Source of the DNA: Tricholoma matsutake
Lineage: Eukaryota > Basidiomycota > Agaricomycetes > Agaricales > Tricholomataceae
DNA: 64,000 nucleotides
Reading direction: 5' to 3'
Assembly: GCA_026075535.2 (NCBI GenBank)
Contig: AP026542.1
Location: 992,001 to 1,056,000 of the forward strand
Numbering within the stretch: the stretch's first letter is position 1; each line of letters begins with the position of its first letter. Below, piece by piece: positions 42,881-53,424 of the stretch. The notes below the pieces were generated by a model. That model was not told the DNA's origin. It was given only the letters and a program-made list of their open reading frames with translations, and made no database searches. A program made the translations under genes and the position numbers.

Positions 42881-44149
42881 GTGAATCATACACCCTCACT
42901 GCCTGTCCATAACCACTTTGAAGTCTTGTCAGTTGAATCCCTGGAGAATGAATCCATTTCTGTGACTGTTCCCCTCTCTGACCCTTCAAAGTTGGCTGAA
43001 GACATACCTGCTCTTTCCATCTCTCCCTCTGCTCCACACCCCAAAATTAAATCATGGGAGCATAAACTACCATGCAAATATATTGTTGCATCCACTCCCT
43101 CTACACATTCCTTGAACCTAGCAATCGAACTGCAGACAACTGACACTGGAGAGATACTCAGTGTCTCTGTACACCTGTACTCTGGTGTGACCAGTCTCTT
43201 CATCAATGCCCATCTCGCACAACAACATTGCCTAAATACTCACTCACTCTCACATCCAATACCTGTGTATAATGTGGATGGGTCCCCAAATGAAGCTGGT
43301 GCCATCCGAGAGGTTGTAGACCTCGTCCTCCATTACAAAGATCATAGTGAGCATGCCCTTTTTGCTGTCACTCAATTAGGAAAGCAAAAGGTGATTTTGG
43401 GCTATCTGTGGCTTTGAGACCATAACCTGGAGGTTGACTGGCATCCCGGGGAGGTTAACATGAGCCAATGTCCATCCCACTGTTGTACTTGTTTCACAGA
43501 AGCCAGGCAAGAACATTGTGGACAGAAGGCAGTGATATGATGTACTCAGATGTGTCATGCCAGACCCCTGCCTATACCTGAAGTGGAGTTGGAAGGGGTT
43601 CCTGATCTGATGCTGGACTCGGATGATGATGATGAGGAGCCAGAGGAAGTGGAGGAAGGTGATCGGATCTTCTACACTGTGATTCGTCCATCGCACAAGG
43701 TGTGTGCTACATCGAACATATCCCAATGCCTCGCCAAGGCCTTCCACAAAAACAATGCTGCTAAATCCTCTACTAATTTCTTGCTCCCTCATCTCCATGA
43801 GTTTGGAGATGTGTTCTCCAAGGAATCGTTTGACTCTCTCCCTGCACACAAGCCATGGGATCATGCGATTGAACTCATCCCCAGTGCAACCCCTTCATCC
43901 TGCAAGGTCTATCCTCTCTCTCCTGAAGAACAACAACAGCTTGACCAGTTCATCGATGAACACCTGGCCTCTGGACGTATTCAACCATCAAAGTCACCCA
44001 TGGTGTCTCCCTTTTTCTTTGTCAAGAAGAAGGATGGCTCACTTCAACCGGTTCAAGACTACAGAAGGCTCAACAACATCACAGTCAAAAATCGCTACCC
44101 ATTACCTTTCATCTCTGAACTCATGAACCAGCTCCATGGAGCCCAATAC
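42881..44149 (+). pseudogene. Gypsy Pol: protease and N-terminal reverse transcriptase
   Basis: The protease region reads VHLYSGVTSLFINAHLAQQH (about 43,170), with Tyr where the catalytic DSG aspartate is expected, and continues to KQKVILGYLWL before a TGA at 43,416 (arginine expected). From 43,550 the reverse transcriptase begins: ELEGVPDLMLDSDDDDEE, FDSLPAHKPWDHAIELIPSA, EEQQQLDQFIDEHLASGRIQ, FFFVKKKDGSLQPVQDYRRL and NRYPLPFISELMNQLHGAQY. At that point a solo LTR interrupts the domain. Confidence 0.85.
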
Positions 44150-44574
44150 TATAAGGGCAACCTAAGCCTCTAGCAAAGGGAAATCCGAAGTTAAAATTAT
44201 ACTACATAGTACAGGGATTGGGGACACACCTAGCAAAGGGAAATCTGAAGAGAAAACTCTAAGGATCCCTTTGCTGATGCCCAGTATATGTGAAGATGAC
44301 AAAAATCAAATAATAACCTAAAAATAGAAAAGGCGGAGATAGGCAGATCAAGGCTGCTGAATGACATCATACCAAGGGGTAGGTGTTGGAAGGGGTGCTC
44401 CGCCTCTAAATATAAAAGTGTCAACATGTACAAACATGATAGAAAGGGAAAATTAGTAATAAACTCCGGAAAAATCATAGAAAATGAAGAATAGAAGGAA
44501 ATGAAGTGAGGAAAAATATAGAACAAACGTAAAAAATTGGAGAAACACACAGGGCACCCCCTAGTCCCCTTACA
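44150..44574 (-). mobile_element. Solo LTR of the same Gypsy family, inserted in pol in inverse orientation
   Basis: The 425-bp reverse complement matches both LTRs from TGTAAGG to CTTATA. It is flanked by AATAC (44,145-44,149) and GATAC (44,575-44,579), a 5-bp target duplication with one transition. Its removal joins GAQY to [16 protein letters not shown], restoring reverse transcriptase. A later full insertion followed by LTR-LTR recombination explains a solo LTR. Confidence 0.95.
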
Positions 44575-44579
44575 GATAC

Positions 44580-47211
44580 TTCACCAAGCTCAACATCCAT
44601 TGGGGCTACAATAATGTGAGGATAAAGGAGGGAGATGAGTGGAAGGCAGCCTTTCATACCAACCATGGTCTTTTTGAACCACTTGTCATGTTCTTTGGCC
44701 TTACTAATAGCCCTGCCACCTTTCAGACCATGATGAATGACATTTTCCATGACCTCATCCTCGAAGGCGTTGTCTGCATCTATCTCGACGACATCCTCAT
44801 CTTCACTCGCACGGTTGAAGAGCACCATCACATCACGCACCTCATCCTAGAACGGCTTTGACGTTACAAACTCTACCTTCATCAGGACAAGTGCGAGTTT
44901 GAGAAGACCAAGATCGAGTACCTCGGCCTGATTATCTTGGAGGGTCAGGTGGAGATGGATCCTATCAAGGTGAACGGGGTCACAGCTTGGCCGATGCCCA
45001 CAAACAAGAAAGAGGTGCAGTCTTTCCTGGGCTTCATCAATTTCTATCGGTGTTTTATCAAGGATTTCTCACATCATGCACAACCACTGTTCGACTTGAC
45101 AGGAAAGGAGGCATGGAGGTGGGATAATGCACAACAGGAGGCATTCAAAAGGCTTAAAGAGATGGTCACTTCTGCTCCCATCCTTACCTTTGCTGACAAT
45201 TCACGTCCTTTTCATGTAGAAGCCAACAGTTCTGACTTTGCGACAGGTGCCGTGTTGTCTCAGCAGTCTCCGGAGGACCAGAAGTGGCATCCTGTTGCAT
45301 TCTACTCCAAAAGCCTTAGTGCTGTAGAGTGAAATTATGAGATCCATGACAAGGAGATGTCAGCGCTAATGCATGCGCTTGAGGAGTGGTGACACTTCCT
45401 CGAAGGTGCCCAACACAAGGTGGAAATTTGGACGGATCACAAGAATCTTAAGTACTTTATGACAGCCAAGAAATTGAACTGTCGTCAAGCTCGTTGGTCC
45501 CTGTATCTATCCAGATTTGACTTCTTCTTGCACCACTGTCCAGGTTGCAGCATGGGGAAGACCGATGCCCTCTCCCGATGTGCAGACCATGGGGATGGCA
45601 GCAATGACAACCAAAACATTGTGTTGTTGCAGCCAGACCTGTTCACCATTTGGGCACTGGAAGGCATTGCACCCCAGGGCAAGGAGTGGGACATCCTATG
45701 TGACAATCATTGTGCAAACCATAGCGGTTTACATGAGGATGTTGTTGCCTGAGCTGTTAAAGAACTGAGGAAGGGATCCACCCTTTCCTTGCATGCAGCA
45801 GAGTGGGCTGAAAAAGAGGACTTGTTGTATTTCAGGGACCACATCTATGTTCCCAATGACCCAGACCTTCGCCGGTGCATCATATCCCAACACCATGACT
45901 CACAGATTGCTGGTCATCCTGGATGCTGGAAGACCTTGGAGCTCACCTCATGGAATTATTGGTGGCCACAAATGTCATGGCTCATTGGTCAGTATTGTTG
46001 CACTTGTGACCTTTGCTTATGCACCAAGGTTCCTCGTTGCAAACCCATTGGCAAGCTACACCCTCTTCCTGTTCCAGAGAGTTATTGGGATGTTGTCAGC
46101 ATCGACTTTGTGGTGGAGTTGCCAGAGTCGAATGGGTTTGATGTGGTGATGTGCACAGTTGATTCAGTGGGAAAATGCACTGACTTCATTCCCACTCACA
46201 CCACTGTCAGTGCCCTGGGTGCTGCCCGACTCTACCTCCACCATGTGTGGAAATTACATGGACTTCCTGGTGCTTTCCTCTCTGATCATGGCCCTCAGTT
46301 CATGGCAGAGTTCACTTGTGAGCTGTACCAACTCCTGGGGATCAAACTCCTTGCTTCAACCGCTTATCACCCACAAACCAACAGCCAGACTGAGCGAGTC
46401 AACCAGGAACTGGAGCAGTACATCCATATCTCTGTCAATGAATGCCAGGACAATTGGGATGATCTTCTTCCCTTGGCTGAGTTCATATACAATGACCATG
46501 TCCATGCTTCCACTCAACAGACCTCTTTTCTCTTAGACACTGGATGACATCCATGCATGGGATTTGAACCTTGCCAAACTCCCTCACACATCGAGATGGT
46601 GAATGAGTTCACAGAATGCATGCGGGATAGCTTGGAGGAGGCAAAGGCAGCCTTAGCAAAGGTGAAGGACAACATGGCACACTTTTACAACCAACGTCAT
46701 TCTCCGACACCTCAGTACAAGGTTGGTGATCGAGTTTATCTTGACTCCAGTGACATCTCCACTATGCATCTGTCCAAGAAACTTGCTCATCACTTCCTGG
46801 GACCTTTCCCCATTGTCAAGTGTGTTGGAATGCATGCCTATCGTCTACGCCTCCCAGCCTCCATGTCCAGACTCCACCCAGTCTTCCATGTTGTCAAACT
46901 CCTTCCAGCTCCCCCAGATCCATTCCCAGGATGCCATTCACACCACCACCACTGCCTACAGTGATCGAGGGAGAACCCCAATACAAGTCGAGTCAATCTT
47001 GGACAGCTGTTTGTGTCGAGGAAAACTCCAGTATTTGGTGCATTGGAAGGGTTATGGGTATGAGGAGAACTCATGGGTCGAAGAGTCTGATGTGAATGCC
47101 CCTCAGTTAGTCAAGGAATTCCACCAATGGCACACTGCTGCACCACATCACATTCAAGTCATGGACTTTGGTCGTATGCGATTTCGAATGCATCGGGGTG
47201 ATGCATCTTAG
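44580..47211 (+). pseudogene. Gypsy Pol: reverse transcriptase, RNase H, integrase and chromodomain
   Basis: Reverse transcriptase continues with [20 protein letters not shown] and the active-site YLDD in [11 protein letters not shown] (44,770-44,800). RNase H follows (RPFHVEANSSDFATGAVLSQ, WTDHKNLKYFM), then the integrase zinc region (HHDSQIAGHPG, CCTCDLC) and core (WDVVSIDFVVELPES, LSDHGPQFMAEF, STAYHPQTNSQTERVNQELE). The C-terminus is a chromodomain, VESILDSCLCRGKLQYLVHW then KGYGYEENSWVEESD (46,990-47,090), a module that binds modified histone tails and can steer integration to heterochromatin. TGA codons replace arginines at about 44,858, 45,330, 45,390, 45,750 and 46,545, and a frame change occurs near 46,960. 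Confidence 0.9.
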
Positions 47212-47222
47212 AGAGGGGGTAA

Positions 47223-47648
47223 TGTAAGGGGACTAGGGGGGTGCCCTGTGTGTTTCTCCTATTTTTTACATTTGTTCTATATTTTCCCTCACTTCATTTC
47301 CTTCTATTCTTCATTTTCTATGATTTTTCCGGATTTTATTACTAATTTTCCCTTTCTATCATGTTTGTGCATGTTGACAGTTTTATATTTAGAGGCAGAG
47401 CACCCCTTCTGACATCTACCCCTTGGTATGATGTCATTTGGTGGCCTTGATCTGCCTATCTCTGCCTTTTCTATTTTTAGGTTATTATTTGATTTTTGTC
47501 ATCTTCACATATACTGGGCATCGGCAAAGGGATCCTTAGAGTTTTCTCTTTGGATTTCCCTTTGCTAGGTGTGTCCCCAATCTCTGTACTATGTAGTATT
47601 ATTTTAACTTCATATTTCCCTTTGCTAGAGGCTGAGGTTGCCCTTATA
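47223..47648 (+). repeat. 3' LTR of the nested Gypsy
   Basis: The 426-bp partner of the 5' LTR is preceded by a purine-rich tract (AGAGAGGGGG, 47,210-47,219) suitable as polypurine tract. Confidence 0.95.
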
Positions 47649-47653
47649 GCAAG

Positions 47654-48707
47654 TGACAATGTCAAGACTCCAGTACTTCTGCATGCTTGGCCATGACTGC
47701 AGCTTTCCAGGCACTTGGGGCTTGGACAATGGTGGGGTGTAGAGGTGAAAGCCATGGGCCAATGTCTTCTGGAAGTGAAGTCAGTCAAGCTTCTGTCCAT
47801 CCCATGTTACATAGATTGTTCTGAGTATCGTTCATCAGGCTACACCTTGCCCTCTCATGTTTGCTGACTGTTGTGGAAATGAAGTCTTCATTGATGGTGA
47901 AAGTTTCATTCAGTGCACCAATGGATTCTTCCATCATCATATCTTCAGGGCTATGGTAAAATAAATCATTGGGACCTCCATTGGTAGGTATTTGAGTAGC
48001 ACCATTCTTCATTTGTTCATCTTGAGCATTGAGGCATTTGTACCAAATGTTCATGTACTTCATGATTTCACATTGTCTTGGGGAAAAAGTAGTATCAGAG
48101 AATGCATCATCCCATGACTCCTCTCTACTTTTCAAGTCCAAACCAGACCTTCAGGGTTTGAAAAGTGTCAACATAGTACAGCAATAATACTCATGATCAC
48201 CTTGATCAGAGCGTGGTAGTGTTGCTCCAATGAAGTTGGGAATGTGGGCCTGTGACAGTGGGTTCCATGTGAATCAGCAAGAGGGTGGCCATCCTGGAAT
48301 GAGAGCAAGGTTGATTCAGAGCTGCAGTCAGGATCACTATGATAATCTATGAAGTCATCATCCATGTTTGTCTTGTGATCTTGACTTGTTGTCATATGTT
48401 GTTTCAACTGCTTTTTACTTGTAGGCTTCTTCTCGTGTTCACATCTGGTGATCCCCTCATATAGGCTCATACTGCTGATCTCTTCTGGGTGAAACACATG
48501 ATCAAGCACAGGTGAGAGACCAATCACTCGGCCATTATGCTTAACAATGGTGACCTTATCGGGCTTATCACCTTCCTCATGTATGATACCCACACCTGCT
48601 GGATCTTGACATACCCAAGGCTTTTGACACTCCTGAACAAATGATTGCCAGTAAAATGGATGAAATTGGTGGCTTTTATAGTGGTCTGGGTTTCCAAGTA
48701 AGTACAT
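47654..48707 (-). pseudogene. Helitron 2: linker between Rep and helicase
   Basis: The frames read MYLLGNPDHYKSHQFHPFYW and QSFVQECQKPW, then GRVIGLSPVLDHVFHPEEIS (48,707-48,168). After breaks come FSPRQCEIMKYMNIWYKCLN (48,141-47,785) and DIGPWLSPLHPTIVQAPSAW then KAAVMAKHAEVLES up to the Gypsy border. The same order is present in Helitron 1 at 29,166-30,554. Confidence 0.75.
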
Positions 48708-50055
48708 TCAAATCATAGGAGATCCCATCTCCATCTTTGTGCTGAGGGAGTTGACAATTTTTGTCATCAGTTTGCAAGCTTTTTCCTTCCTTGTATCAGA
48801 TCCTCCAATCATCTTGGTATTCTTCTGGAAAATGGAGTGAATGGTATTGAAAATGACATGAGTTTTCAATGGAAGTCTTGTAACATAATTTGAAACATAT
48901 AGGAGCATGCCTTTGATTGCTGTGCCAGAATGCAGACTCATTATGTCTGTTACACCAGAATGGGTAGGTTACAAGGTGCAAGAAGGTGTTCAGCCAGCAT
49001 TCGCATTTCTTCATCTTTATCCCCCCAGATTCTTCATCAACTTTGAATGTTGGATGGGGAAATCTGGCCCTGCACTTACCCCAGATATTGTCAAGGCAAT
49101 CTTTGAAGGGACAACCTTTGTTTTGTGATCCATCCTTATTTTTGTTGGATGTGCATTTGTGAACATTTGATTGTAGCAACAAATTGTCAACTGTCTCCTG
49201 AAAACATGTCCACCACCCTGTCAAAGCAGTACAATGCTCACAGCTATCACAGTTAGATTGCAGACAGGCTGGAGGGGGGGACTCAGGCATTGTTTCTGTT
49301 GGGTCACAATAACCTGTGCAACATGAGGCCGCATCTACCTTTGCCTCAACTTCCTCTTTACACCCTGTCATGAATTCCCCTGCATGAACACTTTCTAGGT
49401 ACTGAACTAGGCTTTTGTGAAAATCAGAATTTGGATCAAGGATCCTGTGGCAAATCTCATCTGGTGAGACCCTCCTTGAATCCACAAGAGCATGTGCAAA
49501 TGTAATGACAATCAATCTTGCTGTTCAACTGTGCCATAATATGCTGACGTCTCACCATATGTGATCTGCATCAACTCCTAGTATGTGCTTGATGAACATT
49601 TGCACCATGAAGTCAAAAAACTGGGCACCTGCAACAGGGTTGTTGGCAATGAGCCAATAACATTCATCTTCAGATCATGAGAGGTTGATATCAAAATGTT
49701 CCTTGCAGTCAGCAAAGTATAAACATAATGGGTGTCTGTTGTCAGCAGGAGAGAGGGTGATGTACCATAAAGGTGCACCCATGTATGTAATGAGGGACCA
49801 AATCTCACTGCGCATATATATTTTTACTTGTTGTAGACCCACTCACCTTCCCATTCATATGATCAAGGTCATTGATAAGTTGGAAGCATGCATTTTCCTC
49901 ATCTGAAGTGGGCTTTACTGACTCCCCACAGGCCATTCTTGCTGAGATATTTACCAATATGTCTTGGTTGACATTAAGCAATCTATCAGCTATATCACTG
50001 AACTTTGATTGTTCAGCAAGCAAAAATCCAGCAGATGTTGATGACTTAACTTGCT
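48708..50055 (-). pseudogene. Helitron 2: Helitron_like_N and Rep (HUH/Y2) domains
   Basis: The minus strand reads SAGFLLAEQSKFSDIADRLL (from 50,040), GAPLWYITLSPADNRHP, AQFFDFMVQMFIKHILGVDA and, at about 49,505-49,475 in a shifted frame with a TGA just before it, LSLHLHMLLWIQGG, which is the HUH motif. Further on are NVHKCTSNKNKDGS, CLDNIWGKCRARFPHP and the tyrosine pair YVSNY in LLYVSNYVTRLPLKTH (about 48,905-48,860). Frame changes near 49,805, 49,515 and 48,960 inactivate it. Confidence 0.75.
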
Positions 50056-50853
50056 GCAAGGATGCCAAGTTTGGCAGCCTACACTAGAATTAGGTTTACT
50101 AAAAGACAGGATCAAATTATCTTCATTGCATGGAAGTAGGAACCATAAGTTACTACAAATAAAAGAATAGGAAGTTACTATACCTTTGTTGCATGGAAGT
50201 AGGAACGAAGGTTAAGGAATAAAAAATAAGTAATATATAAGAAAAATATTGACTGTGCAAGTAAAAGGCCACATCAAACATAGTGTGTGATTTGGGAAGC
50301 CCACATTGGGTGTAGTCACAAAATAGGAAGGTACTGCATCAATAGGATAATGTCAGCACTGCTGGATGTGGATAGAAGGGTGATAAGGATGTATGGTGCC
50401 ATTGCCAGGATGCATGTTGCTGGTTGTTGTTGTTGTATTTGCCGGTGGCTGTGCTTGCAGTGAGGGTGATTGTGTCAGCGATGTGTGTGGCTGTGTTGGC
50501 GATGGGAGTGTGTTGGTGGCAGCCATAACTCACTGTAACACAGACATTGGTATATCTGGTGTTGGTGGGTCATTTATGCACCACAGGTGGCTATGCTATC
50601 ACCTGTGGCTGTGCCGGCAGCAAGGGTGGTTGTGTCAGTGATGTGAGTGGCTGTGCCGGCGCCATGGAAGTGTTTAATGGTGGTGTAGTAATGTAACACA
50701 GACATTGGTATGTCTGGTGTTGGTGAGTTGTTTATGTGCCATAGGTGGCTGTGTTGGCAATGTGTGTGGTGTGCCAGCACCATGGAAGTGTGTAATGGTG
50801 GTGTAGGTAAATTAACTTGTCATAATGTCATGAGTCTGTGGGGCCAGACTTAC
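50056..50853. mobile_element. 798-bp insert with internal minisatellite in Helitron 2
   Basis: ACTTGCT is directly repeated at 50,049-50,055 and 50,854-50,860, and removal restores FPFVAFSHEQVKSSTSAGF. The terminal sequences GCAAGGATGCC and GTAAGTCTGGCC (complement) are only weakly alike. Between 50,390 and 50,810 are GTGGCTGTG-rich tandem repeats with a 157-bp period (GTAACACAGACATTGGTAT at 50,537 and 50,694). No gene is visible. The 7-bp duplication (8 bp if a G/C mismatch is allowed) suggests a cut-and-paste DNA transposon. Confidence 0.65.
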
Positions 50854-50860
50854 ACTTGCT

Positions 50861-51760
50861 CATGGCTGAATGCAACAAATGGAAAGGTTAAGTCACACTG
50901 GAAGCATTTGTCATGATACATCATTAATAGGTGCTTGTGTAGCTTGTCAGATAAATTTGTTGGACCCATTCCTCCTAGCCCATGGGGAAATAGCCATGGA
51001 AAGATTTGAGGATAAAGGTTGGGATTGTTATAAATTGATTGTGGACTGGCAGCATGCAACATTGCCAGTGCACCACCTCCATTGTTCCAATGCTTTAATG
51101 CAATTGCCTTCAGTGTTTCTACAGATTTTGTTGTCATCTGATCCCCCATTAGTCCATGTACTACAAATGGACAGTCACCATCAGAGACGCCATCATCTAT
51201 TGAGCTGTCAAATACACTGGTGCCCTCCTCCACCTTATTTGTCTCAGCATGGCAATACTCAACTGAAACAGGAGGTGAGTCTTCTGGATACCTATTCAAT
51301 TCATCATATGATATCTCCAAGTCTGCGTAATCTGCATGGTTTAGTTTCAGCCACTCCAGTGCTCAGCTACATGATTTTGTCAAACCAGTAGTGGGGTTCT
51401 TTCTCAGTTGGTTTACAAGGCCCAGTGAGCAATACAGCCAACACATCATCTAGGTCTTCCATGGGAGGGAGGAGGAAGGGAGTGATAAAAGTTAGGGACA
51501 GGCAACTCAAATGCAATGACATTCAAAGCCATTTTCCTCAATCCTGATGATGCAACATGGACAAAACAGCTGTTGACTCTTACACCTGCTACAAGCATCT
51601 TCTCAACAAATCTGAGGGAAGCCAGCACTTCAGGAATATTGCCAATCCATAAGCCATTTGCCAGGGCACCTGGGGGTCTTTCATTCTTTCTAACATGCTT
51701 ACAACATTTATCACAAATTTAATTGCACTTATAATCAAGCACAGGACCTTGAAACTCTTG
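50861..51760 (-). pseudogene. Helitron 2: DUF6570 and start of Helitron_like_N
   Basis: The frame 51,628-51,446 reads MLASLRFVEKMLVAGVRVNS and NVIAFELPVPNFYHSLPPP, the C-terminal part of DUF6570, with a shifted frame upstream giving ICDKCCKHVRK and ALANGLWIGNIPEV. After a break, 51,320-50,850 reads MEISYDELNRYPEDSPPVSV, GDCPFVVHGLMGDQM and YPQIFPWLFPHGLGGMGPTN, ending at FSHEQV where the 798-bp insert lies. This is the region missing from Helitron 1. The N-terminal SAP-like part was not found. Confidence 0.75.
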
Positions 51761-52412
51761 AACAGCATCAGAAGTAACATATTTGAAGCCATGTTAAGGA
51801 TGTGCTGGATAACCAGATATGATATGCAGCTGTACAATCTCAAAAGAGAATTCATGCGCTCTGCTGCCACCAATTGGGGGAATCTGCACTGGTCCACTAC
51901 CAGTATCCAAATTATGGCCACTAGGGGTTTGCATATGGCACTTGCACATAATGTATGGGATTCTTGACACTTGTGACAAAGGTTGAGATACAGAAGGGCA
52001 ACACAAGGTAATGAAACACAGTAGATCCAGGGAAAGAAATGCCCAAGGAAGTGATGAAGAAGGTGGCCATTGATACCTAAGATGGTACAAGCAGATTAAC
52101 TGAGAGGCCTTGGATAGCACCTGGATGAAACACTGATGTATCTTTGATGGCATAAGAAAAAGAGAAGCCAACCACACAATATAATTGTGCTTTGACAGCA
52201 TATTATGGGAAATATGTGCATTCACAAACATAGCTATGATATACAGGTGCTGTCGATGTACAAGAAGTGTTTGCAATGCAAGATTGAACAGAGTTTTATT
52301 ATGAATAGAAAGTATCTGAACATATTGCGAACCAGAAAAATGACATGTCGCTACATGCCTAGTGTTGCCACAGCTCAGCTGCATTTTTTTGCTACTTTGG
52401 GAAATAAAATAG
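51761..52412. other. Spacer between Helitron 2 and the Copia fragment
   Basis: One minus-strand frame (52,384-51,794) is open but hydrophobic and shows no family. The interval probably contains the 5' end of Helitron 2, which may have cut the Copia element. Confidence 0.35.
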
Positions 52413-53424
52413 CTAAAAACATCTAATACACTTCCCTGGTGGGACCTTGGACCAAGGTGTCAACTTATAGACTCCCATCTCCTTCAATGAGTTCAATTCA
52501 TCGCAGTACCCATGTTCCCAATGTGCTGCATTGGCTGAGTTCTTGGCCTCATCCCAAGTTTTTGGCTCATCCTCAAATTGAAGTGATTCTGGATCAAAAT
52601 CCACCATTTCCAAGATCAGGGCCTGAAGTTGATGCACCTGATTGCCCAGATCAAGATTATGAAATGATTGCCAAAGTTCTTCAATGATATCACGATTATG
52701 ATCAGTGGATTGATTTGGAACACAGTCTGATCTGGCAGCAACAAGTGCAGCCCGATGTTCCTGCTGTGCCTCCTTGATCCGAGCAGCACTTTCCAGAGAA
52801 TCACACATGGTAGCAGCAGTTCTGGGAACTGCAGGGCCACCATTAGGATTCTTCTCAGTGGGTATCATCATGCAGGTTGATCAACATATTGACTAGGCTG
52901 GTGGTGGTAGCAGCGGGGCAGTGAATGTGCATCACAGACAACAGAATTGTGTGCAGACTCATCATCAACATCATTTTGTAAAATGGGACCCAGGAAGGGG
53001 GGTCAGCTCCCAATGGAGTCAATATTTCCATCCTCCTGTAGCGTGGTGGGTGGGGGCAGTAAATGGCCATCATGGCTCTCAAGGAATCTGACATGATATG
53101 AGCTATGGAGCTTATGTGTGGCACAGTCATAACATCGGTATGACTTCGATTTCAGGTCATAACCTACCAAGACGCATTCAATTGACCACTCATAAATCTT
53201 GGGATTATCCTTCTTGGGGATAAGTACAAAGGCCCTGCATCCAATTTTGTGGAGTTAAGAGTAGTCAGGTTTTCTCTCGTACCAAGATGTTAGGCCTGCA
53301 AGGAACATGTTGTAGTCTTTGCATGTAAATGAGCAGCTGTGAGGTGGAATTCATCCCACAGATAAGAGGGCAGTCCTGCATAAATTCGCATTGTGCACGC
53401 TTTAGCCATTAGTGTTCTATGCAT
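52413..53424 (-). pseudogene. Copia integrase C-terminus and start of reverse transcriptase
   Basis: After several frame breaks the minus strand reads YLWDEFHLTAAHLHAKTTT, then an integrase C-terminal part near 53,200-53,000, and from 52,871 a low-complexity linker and DEPKTWDEAKNSANAAHWEH, DELNSLKEMGVYKLTPWSKV, the N-terminal segment of the Copia reverse transcriptase (RVT_2). The YVDD active site is not present because the element is cut. Confidence 0.75.

Larger units (their letters stand above)
41175..47648 (+). mobile_element. Complete chromodomain Gypsy (Ty3-like) retrotransposon nested in Helitron 2
   Basis: Two 426-bp LTRs in direct orientation (41,175-41,600 and 47,223-47,648) begin TGTAAGGGGACTAGG and end TTGCCCTTATA. 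GCAAG is duplicated outside them (41,170-41,174 and 47,649-47,653). Gag with a zinc knuckle, protease, reverse transcriptase, RNase H, integrase and a C-terminal chromodomain follow in Ty3 order. The LTRs differ at about 13 positions (roughly 3 percent), many at ancestral CpG sites. Pol is broken by several TGA codons and by a solo LTR of the same family (44,150-44,574), so the element is dead. Confidence 0.95.
38247..51760 (-). mobile_element. Helitron 2, split by a Gypsy element and a smaller insert
   Basis: Minus-strand blocks read DUF6570 (51.7-51.4 kb), Helitron_like_N and Rep (51.3-48.7 kb), linker (48.7-47.65 kb), then, on the far side of the Gypsy element, helicase (41.17-39.48 kb) and USP-like protease (39.3-38.2 kb). 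The order is the same as in Helitron 1 and the Gypsy target duplication joins the halves. Frameshifts and stops are frequent. Protein identity to Helitron 1 is clearly partial, so they are separate family members rather than a recent duplication. Ends were not located. Confidence 0.85.

Noticed and set aside
44858..46547. In-frame TGA codons as recoding (TGA read as an amino acid)
   Set aside because: The CFEM gene ends normally at TGA, and the expected residue is arginine, explained by CGA-to-TGA decay in dead elements that also contain frameshifts.
38247..51760. Two separate Helitron copies on the minus strand (38-41 kb and 48-52 kb)
   Set aside because: They are complementary halves of one element. 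The GCAAG duplication of the Gypsy element joins them and no domain is present twice.
51794..52384. 196-codon minus-strand open frame as a gene
   Set aside because: It has hydrophobic, low-information sequence without motif and lies between two broken transposons. It may overlap the Helitron 5' region in another frame.
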